DNA of 64,000 nucleotides from Allopusillimonas ginsengisoli (GTDB lineage Bacteria > Pseudomonadota > Gammaproteobacteria > Burkholderiales > Burkholderiaceae_B): the NCBI RefSeq assembly GCF_004153455.1, contig NZ_SDQE01000001.1, forward strand, positions 806,001-870,000, written 5' to 3'. Under the pieces are notes generated by a model. That model was not told where the DNA came from and did not search any database. It saw nothing but the letters and a program-made list of their open reading frames with translations. Positions 1 to 8,875 of the stretch are shown piece by piece (position 1 is the first letter of the stretch; every line of letters begins with the position of its first letter). A program made the translations under genes and the position numbers.

Positions 1-2
1 TC

Positions 3-464
3 AGCCAGGAAGGCCAGCGCAACGATTTCACCGCCCTGCTTGCCTCAGCAGACGACGGCGTTCAGATCTATGCCTGTGGCCCAACGCGCATGCTGTCGAG
101 CCTGCAGGGTGCCGTGGCCGCGCGCGGCCTGCCCGACACTGCCCTGCATATCGAGCATTTTGTCAGCGTATCGGCCACCCTCGATCCCAGCAGGGAGCAA
201 GCCTTTGTGGTGGAACTGAAGAACTCCGGCCTGACGCTGAACGTGGCCAACGACAGCACACTGCTGGACGTACTGCGCGCCTCGAACATCGATGTGCAAA
301 GCGATTGCGAAGAAGGCCTGTGCGGCGCGTGCGAGGTCGGCGTATTGCATGGCGACGTCGACCATCGCGACAGCGTCCTGAGCCCTGCGGAGCAGCGCGA
401 GAACCGCCGCCTGATGGCCTGCTGTTCCCGCGCGAAATCAGGCAAGCTGGTGCTTGATCTTTAA
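3..464 (+). CDS. C-terminal part of a PDR/VanB-type oxygenase reductase (partial)
   Basis: The gene enters from the left edge, so its start is outside the window. The visible 153 residues carry the end of an NAD-binding reductase domain (YACGPTRML, the CGP motif that contacts the nicotinamide) followed by a plant-type [2Fe-2S] ferredoxin domain with the cysteine pattern C-x4-C-x2-C and a distal Cys in MACCSRA. This reductase-then-ferredoxin order is that of class IA reductases such as VanB and phthalate dioxygenase reductase. These pass electrons from NAD(P)H to a Rieske oxygenase in the cytoplasm. The partner oxygenase and the substrate cannot be seen here, so no gene symbol is given. It is convergent with the fumarase gene. 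Confidence 0.85.
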   Translation, partial: SQEGQRNDFTALLASADDGVQIYACGPTRMLSSLQGAVAARGLPDTALHIEHFVSVSATLDPSREQAFVVELKNSGLTLNVANDSTLLDVLRASNIDVQSDCEEGLCGACEVGVLHGDVDHRDSVLSPAEQRENRRLMACCSRAKSGKLVLDL

Positions 465-491
465 ACGATCACACACCGGCCCGTTGCGTTA

Positions 492-2018
492 TCAAGCCAC
501 TGGAACCAGCGGAATTTCGGCAATCCTCGCTTTCCAGGCCTTGGGGCCGGTATCGTGCACCGACACGCCCTGGGCATCGACCGCAACTGTCACAGGCATG
601 TCCTTGACATCGAATTCGTAGATTGCTTCCATGCCCAGGTCTTCAAAGGCCACGACGCGCGCGCCGCGTATCGCCTTGGAGACCAGATAGGCCGAGCCCC
701 CCACCGCCATCAGGTACGCTGATTTGTGCTTGCGGATGGACTCGATGGCCACCGGACCGCGCTCGGCCTTGCCGATCATGGATATCAGCCCTGTCTTGTC
801 CAGCATCATATCGGTGAATTTGTCCATGCGGGTCGAGGTGGTCGGGCCTGCGGGGCCCACCACTTCCTCGCGTACAGGATCGACCGGCCCCACGTAATAA
901 ATAACGCGATTGGTGAAATCCACCGGCAGTTGCTCGCCATTGGCCAGCATTTCCTGAATGCGCTTGTGAGCCGCATCGCGACCAGTGAGCATTTTGCCTG
1001 ACAGCAGCAACGTCTGACCCGGCTTCCAACTGGCAACCTGCTCCGGCGTCAGTGTGTTCAGGTCCACCTGCAACGACTTGTTGTAATCGGGTGCCCAGTG
1101 CACATCGGGCCAGTCCGACAGCGAAGGGGGCGTGAGTTGAGCCGGGCCTGAGCCATCAAGCTCAAAATGAACATGACGCGTTGCCGCACAATTGGGAATC
1201 ATTGCCACGGGTTTGGATGCCGCGTGGGTGGGAAAGGTATTGATCTTGACATCGAGCACCGTGGTCAGGCCGCCCAGGCCCTGGGCGCCAATGCCCAGTG
1301 CGTTGACCTTGTTGTACAGCTCAATCCGCAGTTCCTCGACCTTGTTCTGCGGGCCGCGCTGCAACAGTTCGTACATGTCGATGTCTTCCATCAGCGACTG
1401 CTTGGCCATCAGCATGGCCTTTTCAGCCGTGCCGCCTACGCCTATGCCCAGCATGCCCGGCGGACACCAGCCTGCGCCCATGGTGGGTACGGTCTTGAGC
1501 ACCCAGTCGACCAGCGAATCGCTGGGATTGAGCATGACAAACTTGGACTTGTTCTCTGAGCCGCCGCCCTTGGCGGCGACCTGCACGTCGACCTTGTCGC
1601 CTTCGACAAGCTCGACGGAGACAATACAGGGCGTGTTGTCGCGTGTGTTCTTGCGGGTAAAGAGCGGATCGGTCAGGATGGAGGCGCGCAGGGGATTGTC
1701 CGGATTGAGATAGCCGCGGCGCACGCCTTCGTCACAGAGCTCCTGCATGCTGCGGCGGGTGTCAAAGCGCACATCCATACCTACCTTGAGAAACACATTG
1801 ACCACGCCGGTGTCCTGACAGATGGGACGCTTACCTTCGGCGCACATGCGCGAGTTGGTCAGAATCTGGGCGATGGCGTCCTTGGCAGCCGGGCTTTCTT
1901 CGCGCTCGTAGGCACGGGCCAGGTGCTGGATGTAGTCGGCAGGATGGTAATAGCTGATGAACTGCACCGCGTCTGCGATGGACTGGATCAGATCGTCTTC
2001 TCGGATAGTGGTTGTCAT
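492..2018 (-). CDS. fumA: Class I (Fe-S) fumarate hydratase
   Basis: Fumarase of the oxygen-sensitive [4Fe-4S] class, interconverting fumarate and malate in the TCA cycle. The 508-residue product has the fused alpha plus beta layout of class I fumarases. Cluster-binding cysteines are expected in RPICQDTG (Cys67), in the GAGWCPPGM segment and in IPNCAATRH, and all three are present. The C-terminal swivelling domain contains VGPAGPTTSTRMD. Length is normal for the single-chain family. It lies 63 bp downstream of a crotonase gene on the same strand, separated by an apparent terminator, so it probably has its own promoter. Assigning it to FumA rather than another class I paralogue is by class only. 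Confidence 0.95.
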   Translation of the reverse strand: MTTTIREDDLIQSIADAVQFISYYHPADYIQHLARAYEREESPAAKDAIAQILTNSRMCAEGKRPICQDTGVVNVFLKVGMDVRFDTRRSMQELCDEGVRRGYLNPDNPLRASILTDPLFTRKNTRDNTPCIVSVELVEGDKVDVQVAAKGGGSENKSKFVMLNPSDSLVDWVLKTVPTMGAGWCPPGMLGIGVGGTAEKAMLMAKQSLMEDIDMYELLQRGPQNKVEELRIELYNKVNALGIGAQGLGGLTTVLDVKINTFPTHAASKPVAMIPNCAATRHVHFELDGSGPAQLTPPSLSDWPDVHWAPDYNKSLQVDLNTLTPEQVASWKPGQTLLLSGKMLTGRDAAHKRIQEMLANGEQLPVDFTNRVIYYVGPVDPVREEVVGPAGPTTSTRMDKFTDMMLDKTGLISMIGKAERGPVAIESIRKHKSAYLMAVGGSAYLVSKAIRGARVVAFEDLGMEAIYEFDVKDMPVTVAVDAQGVSVHDTGPKAWKARIAEIPLVPVA

Positions 2019-2033
2019 GGGTATGCTCGATCG

Positions 2034-2059
2034 TAAAAAGGGCGGGCGTCAGGCCCGCC
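2034..2059 (-). terminator. Intrinsic terminator of the crotonase gene
   Basis: A perfect 7-bp GC stem (2041-2047 with 2053-2059, loop GTCAG) is followed on the minus strand by a T-run (the A-run at 2035-2039). It sits between the crotonase stop codon and the fumarase start. Confidence 0.75.
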
Positions 2060-2081
2060 GGTTCGTTATGGAAGACAGGTT

Positions 2082-2849
2082 TTACTTGCCGGTCCAGACA
2101 GGTTTGCGCTTTTCGGCGAAGGCGGTAGCGCCTTCCTTGGCATCGGCCGAGGTGAAAATGTGCGCAACACGCGGACGCTGCAGATCGAACATATCGGCCT
2201 GACGCCAGTCGCGCGACTGGGTAACGATGGATTTGGCGGTGCGCACAGCCAGCGGACCATTGGCCGCGACGATGCGGGCAAGCTCAAGCGCGGCGTCCAG
2301 CGCCTGGCCGGGCTCGACCAGGCGGTTGATCAGACCAAAGCTGTTGGCCCGCTCGGCTGTGAACATTTCACCTGTGAGAATGGCCTCCATGGCCAGATGA
2401 TAGGGAATGCGGCTGGGCAGGCGCATCATGCCGCCGGCCCCGGCGACGATGCCCCGCTTGACCTCCGGCAGGCCGAACTTGGCATTGCTGGCGGCCACGA
2501 TCAGATCGCAGGACAAGGCCATCTCGAAGCCGCCTGCCAGGGCGTAGCCCTCGACGGCGGCAATCAGGGGTTTGGCGGGCGGTTTTTCGCACAGACCAGC
2601 AAACCCACGGTCGCCCGCATAGGGACGCTGGCCGGATTGGGCGAAGGCCTTCAGATCCATGCCGGAGCAGAACGTGCCGTCTGCGCCGGTCAATATCCCC
2701 AGGACGATGTCGTCTCGGGCATCGAACTCCTCGAATACGGCCAACAGCGCCTGCGCCGTTTCGTAATTGATCGCGTTCTTGGCTTGCGGCCTGTTCAGGG
2801 TAATGATCAGGACACCTTCCTTTACTTCGGTTTGAACCAGGTCAGACAT
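2082..2849 (-). CDS. Enoyl-CoA hydratase/isomerase (crotonase) family protein
   Basis: A 255-residue crotonase-fold protein. The two oxyanion-hole segments are visible as GTFCSGMDLKAF (near residue 62) and AAVEGYALAGGFEMALSCD (near residue 100), and LPEVKRGI follows. The family hydrates or isomerises acyl-CoA thioesters in beta-oxidation and in aromatic or terpenoid degradation. The sequence does not fix the substrate. The ATG at 2849 is preceded by GAGGAAACTGC, a good ribosome-binding site. No obvious pathway partner is adjacent. Confidence 0.9.
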   Translation of the reverse strand: MSDLVQTEVKEGVLIITLNRPQAKNAINYETAQALLAVFEEFDARDDIVLGILTGADGTFCSGMDLKAFAQSGQRPYAGDRGFAGLCEKPPAKPLIAAVEGYALAGGFEMALSCDLIVAASNAKFGLPEVKRGIVAGAGGMMRLPSRIPYHLAMEAILTGEMFTAERANSFGLINRLVEPGQALDAALELARIVAANGPLAVRTAKSIVTQSRDWRQADMFDLQRPRVAHIFTSADAKEGATAFAEKRKPVWTGK

Positions 2850-3001
2850 GCAGTTTCCTCATAGCCCCGCCGTGGCAGGTAGTTCTAGCTTCGATTATGG
2901 AAAGGGTAAATGGAACAGCGGATCATGGCCAACAAGCCTTCCTTGCGGAACCAGTTAAAATTGAGAACTTTTGCGGCATCTCGCTTACTGGCTAATCGCT
3001 C

Positions 3002-3910
3002 ATGCTCACTTTTCAACAAATCATTTTAACGCTTCAGCAATACTGGGATCGCCAAGGCTGCGCACTGCTGCAACCGTATGACATGGAAGTGGGTGCTGGC
3101 ACTTCGCACACCGCGACCTTCCTGCGCTCCATCGGGCCCGAACCCTGGCGCGCCGCCTATGTGCAGCCCTCCCGCCGGCCGAAAGACGGCCGCTACGGCA
3201 ACAACCCGAACCGTTTGCAGCACTATTACCAGTACCAGGTGGTGCTCAAGCCCGCCCCCCCGGAAATCCTCGACCTTTACATCGGTTCGCTCGAAGCTCT
3301 CGGCATTGACCCCAAGGCCCACGACATCCGCTTCGTGGAAGACGACTGGGAAAACCCCACGCTGGGCGCCTGGGGCCTGGGCTGGGAAGTCTGGCTCAAC
3401 GGCATGGAAGTCACCCAGTTCACGTATTTCCAGCAGGTGGGGGGGCTGGACTGCTCACCGACCACCGGCGAGATCACCTACGGGCTGGAGCGCCTGGCCA
3501 TGTATTTGCAGGACGTCGAAAGCGTGTACGACCTGGTCTGGACAGCATCGCCCGATGGCCGCCAGGTGCTGTATCGCGACGTGTTCCACCAGAACGAGGT
3601 GGAACAGTCCACATACAATTTCGAGCATGCCTCCACCACCATGCTGTTCGCCCACTTCAATGACTACGAAGCCGAAGCGCAGCGCCTGATCGAGGTGCCG
3701 CTGGCACTGCCCGCCTACGAGGCCACGCTCAAGGCGGCTCACACCTTCAATATGCTGGATGCCCGGGGCGCGATCAGCGTCACCGAACGAGCTGCCTATA
3801 TCGGCCGCATCCGCAACCTGTCGCGCGCCGTCGCGCAGGCCTATTACGATTCACGCGAAAAACTAGGATTCCCCATGCTGGTCCAGTCCACAGCGGAGGC
3901 AGCATTATGA
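3002..3910 (+). CDS. glyQ: Glycyl-tRNA synthetase alpha subunit
   Basis: Catalytic subunit of the bacterial alpha2beta2 glycyl-tRNA synthetase, a class II enzyme that charges tRNA-Gly with glycine. The 302-residue length and the opening [18 protein letters not shown] are typical, as are [19 protein letters not shown] and [18 protein letters not shown]. It is the first gene of a tightly coupled operon: its TGA overlaps the glyS ATG in an ATGA. The upstream interval of about 150 bp, divergent from the crotonase gene, should hold the operon promoter. Confidence 0.98.
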   Translation: MLTFQQIILTLQQYWDRQGCALLQPYDMEVGAGTSHTATFLRSIGPEPWRAAYVQPSRRPKDGRYGNNPNRLQHYYQYQVVLKPAPPEILDLYIGSLEALGIDPKAHDIRFVEDDWENPTLGAWGLGWEVWLNGMEVTQFTYFQQVGGLDCSPTTGEITYGLERLAMYLQDVESVYDLVWTASPDGRQVLYRDVFHQNEVEQSTYNFEHASTTMLFAHFNDYEAEAQRLIEVPLALPAYEATLKAAHTFNMLDARGAISVTERAAYIGRIRNLSRAVAQAYYDSREKLGFPMLVQSTAEAAL

Positions 3911-6048
3911 GCGCCGCCAATACCCAACCCCTGCTGGTCGAACTCTTTACCGAGGAACTGCCGCCCAAGGCGCTCAAGAAGCTCGGTCTGGCCTTTGCAC
4001 AAGGCATCGAAAAAGTGCTGGCGCAGCATCACCTGCTGGCCGAAGGCCATAGCGTCACAGACTTCGCCACGCCGCGCCGCCTGGCCGTGCGGCTGGACGC
4101 CGTCCTGGAACGCGCGCCAGACCTGCCCTATACCGAAAAGCTCATGCCTGCCAAGATTGGCCTGACCGAATCCGGCAATATCACGCCCGCACTGGCCAAG
4201 AAACTGGCTGCCAAAGGCCTGCAACACCTGGCCGTCGGCGATCTGCTGCGCGAGTCCGACGGCAAGCAGGACTACCTGCTCGCCCGCGGCGTGGCCCATG
4301 GCAAAAGCCTGGCCGAAGGCCTGCAAGAAGCCCTGGACTTCGCCCTGAACCATCTGCCTATTCCCAAGGTCATGCGCTATCAGCTGGCCGACGGCGTCAC
4401 CAGCGTCAAGTTCGTGCGTCCGGCGCACCGGCTGACGGTGCTGTGGGGCGATAGCGTTGTCAATGTCAGCGCCCTGGGCCTTGCGGCCGGCCGCAGCACG
4501 CTGGGCCACCGCTTCATGTCCGACGGCGATATCGTCCTGGACCATGCCATGAACTATGAGAACCAACTGGCGGAAAAAGGCATGGTGGTGGCCTCTTACG
4601 ACGTTCGACGCGCGCAGATCAGCAAACAGCTGGCAGCCAAGGCCGCCGAGCTCGACGCCTCGCTGGGCGACGACACCGAAGTCAACGCCCTGCTGGACGA
4701 GGTCACCGCGCTGGTGGAGCATCCCACCGTCTACGTGGGCCAGTTCGACAAGCAGTTTCTCAAAGTGCCTCAGGAATGCCTGATTCTCACCATGCGGTTG
4801 AACCAGAAGTACTTCCCGCTGTTCGAGAAACAAGGCGGCAAGCTTACACACCGCTTTCTGATCGTCAGCAATATGCAGACGGATGATCCTTTGAACATCA
4901 TCCAGGGCAACGAGCGTGTCGTGCGGCCCCGACTGGCCGACGCGCAGTTCTTCTTTGAGACAGATCTCAAGATATCCCTGGCGGATCGCATCACCGCACT
5001 GGCAACCACGGTCTACCACAACAAGCTGGGCTCGCAGCTGGACCGGGTCGAACGCCTGCGCCGCATTACGCGCTATGTGGCAGAGCAGCTCGGCGTCAGC
5101 CCCATCTTTGCCGCCCGCGCGGCCTTACTGGCCAAGGGCGATCTGGTCAGCCTCATGGTGGGTGAATTCCCGGAGCTCCAGGGCGTCATAGGCTCCTACT
5201 ATGCAGCGGCTGACGACGAACCTCCCGAGGTCGTTCGCGCCATACGCGACCAGTACCGCATCCGCCTGGATGAAGCCATCACACCGGAGACGCTGGTCAG
5301 CGCCATTCTGTTTATTGCGGAACGGGCCGAGACGCTTGTCGGCATCTGGGGAATAGGGCTGGCGCCCACCGGCGAGCGCGACCCCTTTGGCCTGCGCCGA
5401 GCCGCGCTGGGCCTGATCAGCGCCTACGAGCAGTTGCTGGCCGGCGACCGCCTGAAGATCAGCGACAGCAGCGTTCTCGACCTGCCCGCCCTGCTGGCCT
5501 TCAGCGCCACCACCTTCAAGCCCGGCATTGTGAAGGACAATACCTGCGCGGAAATCGCAGCCTTCATCTACGAACGCTATCGCAACCAGCTTGCCCAAGA
5601 CGCCGATCGCAATGTCGTCGATGCCGTGCTGGCGCTGTCGCCCCCGCTGCATCAGGTGCAGGCCCGTATCCAGGCCTGCGCGCAGTTTGCCCAGCTCCCC
5701 GAAGCCGAAAGCCTGGCCGCCGCCAACAAGCGGATATCCAACCTGCTCAAGAAAGCCGACGCCACGTCCGGCGAACTTGACCCGGCACGACTGCAAGAGC
5801 CCGCGGAGCAAGCCCTGGCGGCCGTGATCGGCAAGCTCGGCCCTCAGGCCCGCGCGCAGTTTGAGCAGGGCAAATTCGCCGAGAGCCTGACCACCATGGC
5901 GCAAGCCCGCGATGCGGTGGATGCCTTTTTCAACGATGTCATGGTCATGGCCGAAGATCCCGCCGTGCGCGCCAACCGTCTGGCATTGCTGGCCCAATTG
6001 CACGGCCTGATGAACCAGGTCGCCGACATTTCCGGGCTGGCGCGATGA
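3907..6048 (+). CDS. glyS: Glycyl-tRNA synthetase beta subunit
   Basis: Beta subunit of the tetrameric glycyl-tRNA synthetase, needed for tRNA binding and full activity. The 713-residue product starts with [18 protein letters not shown], the family's N-terminal signature, and continues through the HD-like region ([19 protein letters not shown]) and the [12 protein letters not shown] segment. The DALR-type tRNA-binding C-terminus is intact. ATGA overlaps join it to glyQ upstream and gmhB downstream, which indicates translational coupling. Confidence 0.98.
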   Translation: MSAANTQPLLVELFTEELPPKALKKLGLAFAQGIEKVLAQHHLLAEGHSVTDFATPRRLAVRLDAVLERAPDLPYTEKLMPAKIGLTESGNITPALAKKLAAKGLQHLAVGDLLRESDGKQDYLLARGVAHGKSLAEGLQEALDFALNHLPIPKVMRYQLADGVTSVKFVRPAHRLTVLWGDSVVNVSALGLAAGRSTLGHRFMSDGDIVLDHAMNYENQLAEKGMVVASYDVRRAQISKQLAAKAAELDASLGDDTEVNALLDEVTALVEHPTVYVGQFDKQFLKVPQECLILTMRLNQKYFPLFEKQGGKLTHRFLIVSNMQTDDPLNIIQGNERVVRPRLADAQFFFETDLKISLADRITALATTVYHNKLGSQLDRVERLRRITRYVAEQLGVSPIFAARAALLAKGDLVSLMVGEFPELQGVIGSYYAAADDEPPEVVRAIRDQYRIRLDEAITPETLVSAILFIAERAETLVGIWGIGLAPTGERDPFGLRRAALGLISAYEQLLAGDRLKISDSSVLDLPALLAFSATTFKPGIVKDNTCAEIAAFIYERYRNQLAQDADRNVVDAVLALSPPLHQVQARIQACAQFAQLPEAESLAAANKRISNLLKKADATSGELDPARLQEPAEQALAAVIGKLGPQARAQFEQGKFAESLTTMAQARDAVDAFFNDVMVMAEDPAVRANRLALLAQLHGLMNQVADISGLAR

Positions 6049-6590
6049 AGCTCGCCATCCTCGACCGCGACGGTGTGATCAATCAGGACAGCAAAGCCTT
6101 CATCAAGCACCCTGACGAGTGGATCGCCCTGCCAGGCAGCCTGGACGCCATCGCCCGCCTCTCCCATGCGGGCTGGCGTGTTGTCATCGCCAGCAACCAA
6201 TCGGGCATCGCGCGCGGCCTGTTCAGCATGGATATCCTGAACGCCATCCATGCCAAGATGCGGCGCGAGGTCGCCCAGGCCGGCGGCAGCATAGACGCCA
6301 TCTTCGTCTGCCCGCACGGGCCCGACGACGGATGCAGTTGCCGCAAGCCTAACGCTGGCCTGTTTCTGGACATCGGTCGCCGCTACGACCTCGACCTGTC
6401 TCAGGTGCCCTCGGTTGGCGATTCTCTGCGCGACCTCCAGGCTGCAAAAAAAGCCGGCTGCCGTCCGTGGCTGGTGCTTACCGGAAACGGACGCAAAACG
6501 CTGGACAACGGCGAACTGCCCTCAGGCACCCGCGTATGTGATGACCTGGCGGCAGTGGTTGACGCCTGGCTGGAGGACAGCCCCGCATGA
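6045..6590 (+). CDS. gmhB: D-glycero-beta-D-manno-heptose-1,7-bisphosphate 7-phosphatase
   Basis: HAD-superfamily phosphatase that removes the C7 phosphate from heptose bisphosphate on the way to ADP-heptose for the lipopolysaccharide inner core. The 181-residue protein has the nucleophile motif ILDRDGVIN at residues 4-12 (Asp7 and Asp9) and the motif II serine in IASNQSG. A zinc loop CPHGPDDGCSCRKP and the acidic motif VGDSLRDL follow. The zinc loop is diagnostic for GmhB against histidinol phosphatase. It overlaps its neighbours by 4 bp on both sides. Confidence 0.93.
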   Translation: MKLAILDRDGVINQDSKAFIKHPDEWIALPGSLDAIARLSHAGWRVVIASNQSGIARGLFSMDILNAIHAKMRREVAQAGGSIDAIFVCPHGPDDGCSCRKPNAGLFLDIGRRYDLDLSQVPSVGDSLRDLQAAKKAGCRPWLVLTGNGRKTLDNGELPSGTRVCDDLAAVVDAWLEDSPA

Positions 6591-7318
6591 TCAGCGTGTT
6601 GCGCGCCGCACTGTACCAACTCTTTTTGATTGTCACAGTCATCCCCTACGCCTTCGCCTGCATTCTCTGGGCGCCATTGCCCCGCCCTTGGCGCTACCGG
6701 CTCACCGTGGGCTGGCCACGCATGGCCGTGTGGGGCGCCAAGGTGTTCCTGGGCATACGATGGCAGGTCAAGGGCTGGGACAATCTTCCGGACGGCCCAG
6801 GCATTGTGCTGTCCAAGCATCAGTCGGCGTGGGAAACCCTGTTTTTCCCTGCCTATATGCCACGCGAACTGTGCTTTGTCTACAAGCGCGAACTGCATTA
6901 CGTGCCGTTTTTCGGCTGGGGCCTGGCGTTGCTGGATATGATCCCCATCAACCGCTCAAAAGGGCGTGATGCGTTCGAGCAAGTCATCCGAACCGGCCAG
7001 AAGCGCATAGACGAAGGACGCTGGCCCATTCTTTTCCCCGAAGGCACACGCATCGCGCCAGGCAAAACCGGCCGGTACAAAATGGGCGGCGCCTTGTTGG
7101 CGTCGCGCACGAACACACCCATTATCCCGGTCGCCCACAACGCGGGCGAACGCTGGCCGCGCAAAGCATTCATCAAGAAACCCGGCTTGATCACGCTGTC
7201 CATCGGTCCGCTGATCGACCCCACAGGCCTGACCCCTGACGAAGTCAACGAAAAAGTCAAAGCCTGGATCGAAGGCGAGATGCGGGTGCTCAACCCCGAG
7301 CGTTATGGGCTCAAGTGA
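6587..7318 (+). CDS. plsC: 1-acyl-sn-glycerol-3-phosphate acyltransferase
   Basis: Membrane-associated acyltransferase that makes phosphatidic acid from lysophosphatidic acid. The 243-residue protein has a hydrophobic N-terminus (LYQLFLIVTVIPYAFACILW), the substrate motif LFPEGTRIAPG and a PVAHNAGERWP block. Motif I reads KHQSAWET, an HX4E instead of the classical HX4D; the remaining motifs are normal, so it is probably active. Co-location with gmhB puts two envelope-lipid functions behind glyQS. The ATGA overlap with gmhB is conserved in style through the operon. Confidence 0.9.
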   Translation: MISVLRAALYQLFLIVTVIPYAFACILWAPLPRPWRYRLTVGWPRMAVWGAKVFLGIRWQVKGWDNLPDGPGIVLSKHQSAWETLFFPAYMPRELCFVYKRELHYVPFFGWGLALLDMIPINRSKGRDAFEQVIRTGQKRIDEGRWPILFPEGTRIAPGKTGRYKMGGALLASRTNTPIIPVAHNAGERWPRKAFIKKPGLITLSIGPLIDPTGLTPDEVNEKVKAWIEGEMRVLNPERYGLK

Positions 7319-8246
7319 ACAACTGAATCTGTTTGAGGGCCTGATGCCGGCTGCTCCCGACACGCCGGCAGACAGGCAGCCACTGGCCGGCTCAACGCCG
7401 CCGAAACAGCCCGACCTGCTTCGCTCTCCCAAACGCCCGCCTCTCGCGCCCAGCCGTCACGGCACCGCCGTCCCTACGCCCAGGCCCGCCACGCTGCCGC
7501 TCAATGCGCGCTGGCGCGAAGTCACGACTTCGGCACAAACAATCGGTTTTGTCCTGCGCCGCTCACGCCGCAAAAGCATAGGCCTGACCATCGACGACGG
7601 CGGCCTGACGATCACCGCCCCTAATTGGGTCACGCTGGCACAGATCGATGAGGCCGTCATCGAAAAATCCCAGTGGATACTGAATAAACTGCGCGTACGG
7701 CAGGCCCGCCAGGCGCAACTGGCCACCGCCGATGTGCAGTGGCGGGATGGCGGCACCCTGCCCTATCTGGGCGCACGCATCAGGCTGGCGCTGGACGACA
7801 CCTGCAACACGCCTGCGTTCAGGGGCGACGCCTTTGCGCCGCAACCGGGCGATCGCCTCGTGCTTGCCTTGCCACGCGACGCCGACCAGGCCCGCGTACG
7901 CGACAGCGCCCATGCATGGCTGCAACAACAAGCCTCGGCATGGTTCGGCCGGCGGCTGCAACACTTCCTGGATGAGCAACAGTTGACCATACGCCGCTGG
8001 CGGCTGTCCTCGGCCGCGACCCGCTGGGGATCATGCAGCAGCGATGGCAACATCATGCTCAACTGGCGACTGATACACTTTGACCATGCGGTCATCGACT
8101 ATGTGATCGCCCACGAAATCGCCCATCTGCGCCACATGAACCACAGCCGCGCGTTCTGGCAAGAGGTGGGCCGCATTCTTCCGGGCTTTGAACGGGCGCG
8201 CGATGTACTCAAACAGCATGACCCCAGGTCGTTGCCGCTCATCTGA
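7305..8246 (+). CDS. YgjP/SprT-like zinc metallopeptidase family protein (DUF45)
   Basis: A 313-residue protein whose C-terminal two thirds match the YgjP-like metal-dependent hydrolase family. The zinc motif [16 protein letters not shown] (HExxH plus a downstream His) lies near residue 270, preceded by [17 protein letters not shown]. The first 70 residues are proline- and arginine-rich and probably disordered. The start codon lies inside the end of plsC (14-bp overlap), so it belongs to the glyQ operon. The physiological substrate of the family is not established. Confidence 0.88.
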   Translation: MGSSEQLNLFEGLMPAAPDTPADRQPLAGSTPPKQPDLLRSPKRPPLAPSRHGTAVPTPRPATLPLNARWREVTTSAQTIGFVLRRSRRKSIGLTIDDGGLTITAPNWVTLAQIDEAVIEKSQWILNKLRVRQARQAQLATADVQWRDGGTLPYLGARIRLALDDTCNTPAFRGDAFAPQPGDRLVLALPRDADQARVRDSAHAWLQQQASAWFGRRLQHFLDEQQLTIRRWRLSSAATRWGSCSSDGNIMLNWRLIHFDHAVIDYVIAHEIAHLRHMNHSRAFWQEVGRILPGFERARDVLKQHDPRSLPLI

Positions 8247-8311
8247 ATCCCTGTCGCAAGCCACGCCCACGAATAGGCCTGCGCGCAGGACTCATCAACA
8301 AGGAGAATTTC

Positions 8312-8707
8312 ATGCGTTTACTACACACCATGCTGCGCGTCGGCGATCTTGATCGCTCGCTTGCGTTCTACACAGATGTTCTGGGCATGCGCCTGTTGCG
8401 CCGCAAGGATTATCCCGACGGCAAGTTCACACTGGCCTTTGTCGGCTATCAGGACGAAGAGGATGGCGCGGTGATCGAGCTTACCCATAACTGGGACACG
8501 ACCAGCTACGACTTAGGCAACGGCTATGGCCATATCGCACTGGAAGTCGATGATGCTTATGCCGCCTGTACACGCATCAAGGAAAAAGGTGGCAATGTGG
8601 TGCGCGAGGCGGGCCCGATGAAACACGGCACGACCGTCATCGCATTCGTCGAAGACCCGGATGGCTACAAGATCGAATTGATTCAGCACAAGGGCCGTAC
8701 GGACTGA
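8312..8707 (+). CDS. gloA: Lactoylglutathione lyase (glyoxalase I)
   Basis: Isomerises the methylglyoxal-glutathione hemithioacetal to S-lactoylglutathione in the cytoplasm. The 131-residue length is typical of the short Ni-dependent bacterial type. Visible metal ligands are the N-terminal His in [14 protein letters not shown], Glu in VIELTHNWD, His in [10 protein letters not shown] and Glu in [23 protein letters not shown] precedes the ATG. It stands 65 bp after the metallopeptidase gene and ends in a convergent region facing an acyl-CoA dehydrogenase. Confidence 0.95.
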   Translation: MRLLHTMLRVGDLDRSLAFYTDVLGMRLLRRKDYPDGKFTLAFVGYQDEEDGAVIELTHNWDTTSYDLGNGYGHIALEVDDAYAACTRIKEKGGNVVREAGPMKHGTTVIAFVEDPDGYKIELIQHKGRTD

Positions 8708-8771
8708 GCGATTCTGGCTCGCGGGCGCTGGGCCGTTTTTGCCTGGCGTCTTGCCCGGGCCAACGGCATCG

Positions 8772-8807
8772 GCGCAAGCGTCCCACCCGGAGCGGTGGCG
8801 CTTGCGC
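8772..8807. other. Strong hairpin between convergent genes
   Basis: A 9-bp stem (8772-8780 with 8799-8807) encloses a second 5-bp stem (8783-8787 with 8794-8798). It lies in the gap between gloA and the acyl-CoA dehydrogenase, which are convergent. There is no T-run, so it is not a canonical intrinsic terminator, but it may stop or protect either transcript. Confidence 0.5.
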
Positions 8808-8875
8808 AATCCAGGCGGGGCATATCGTGCAGGGCGCCACGGCTCAAGAATGCAGAGGGGGTGTCGGGTTTTGCA

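Noticed and set aside
3844-5019. 391-residue minus-strand frame opposite glyS
   Set aside because: Antisense shadow of a well-supported gene.
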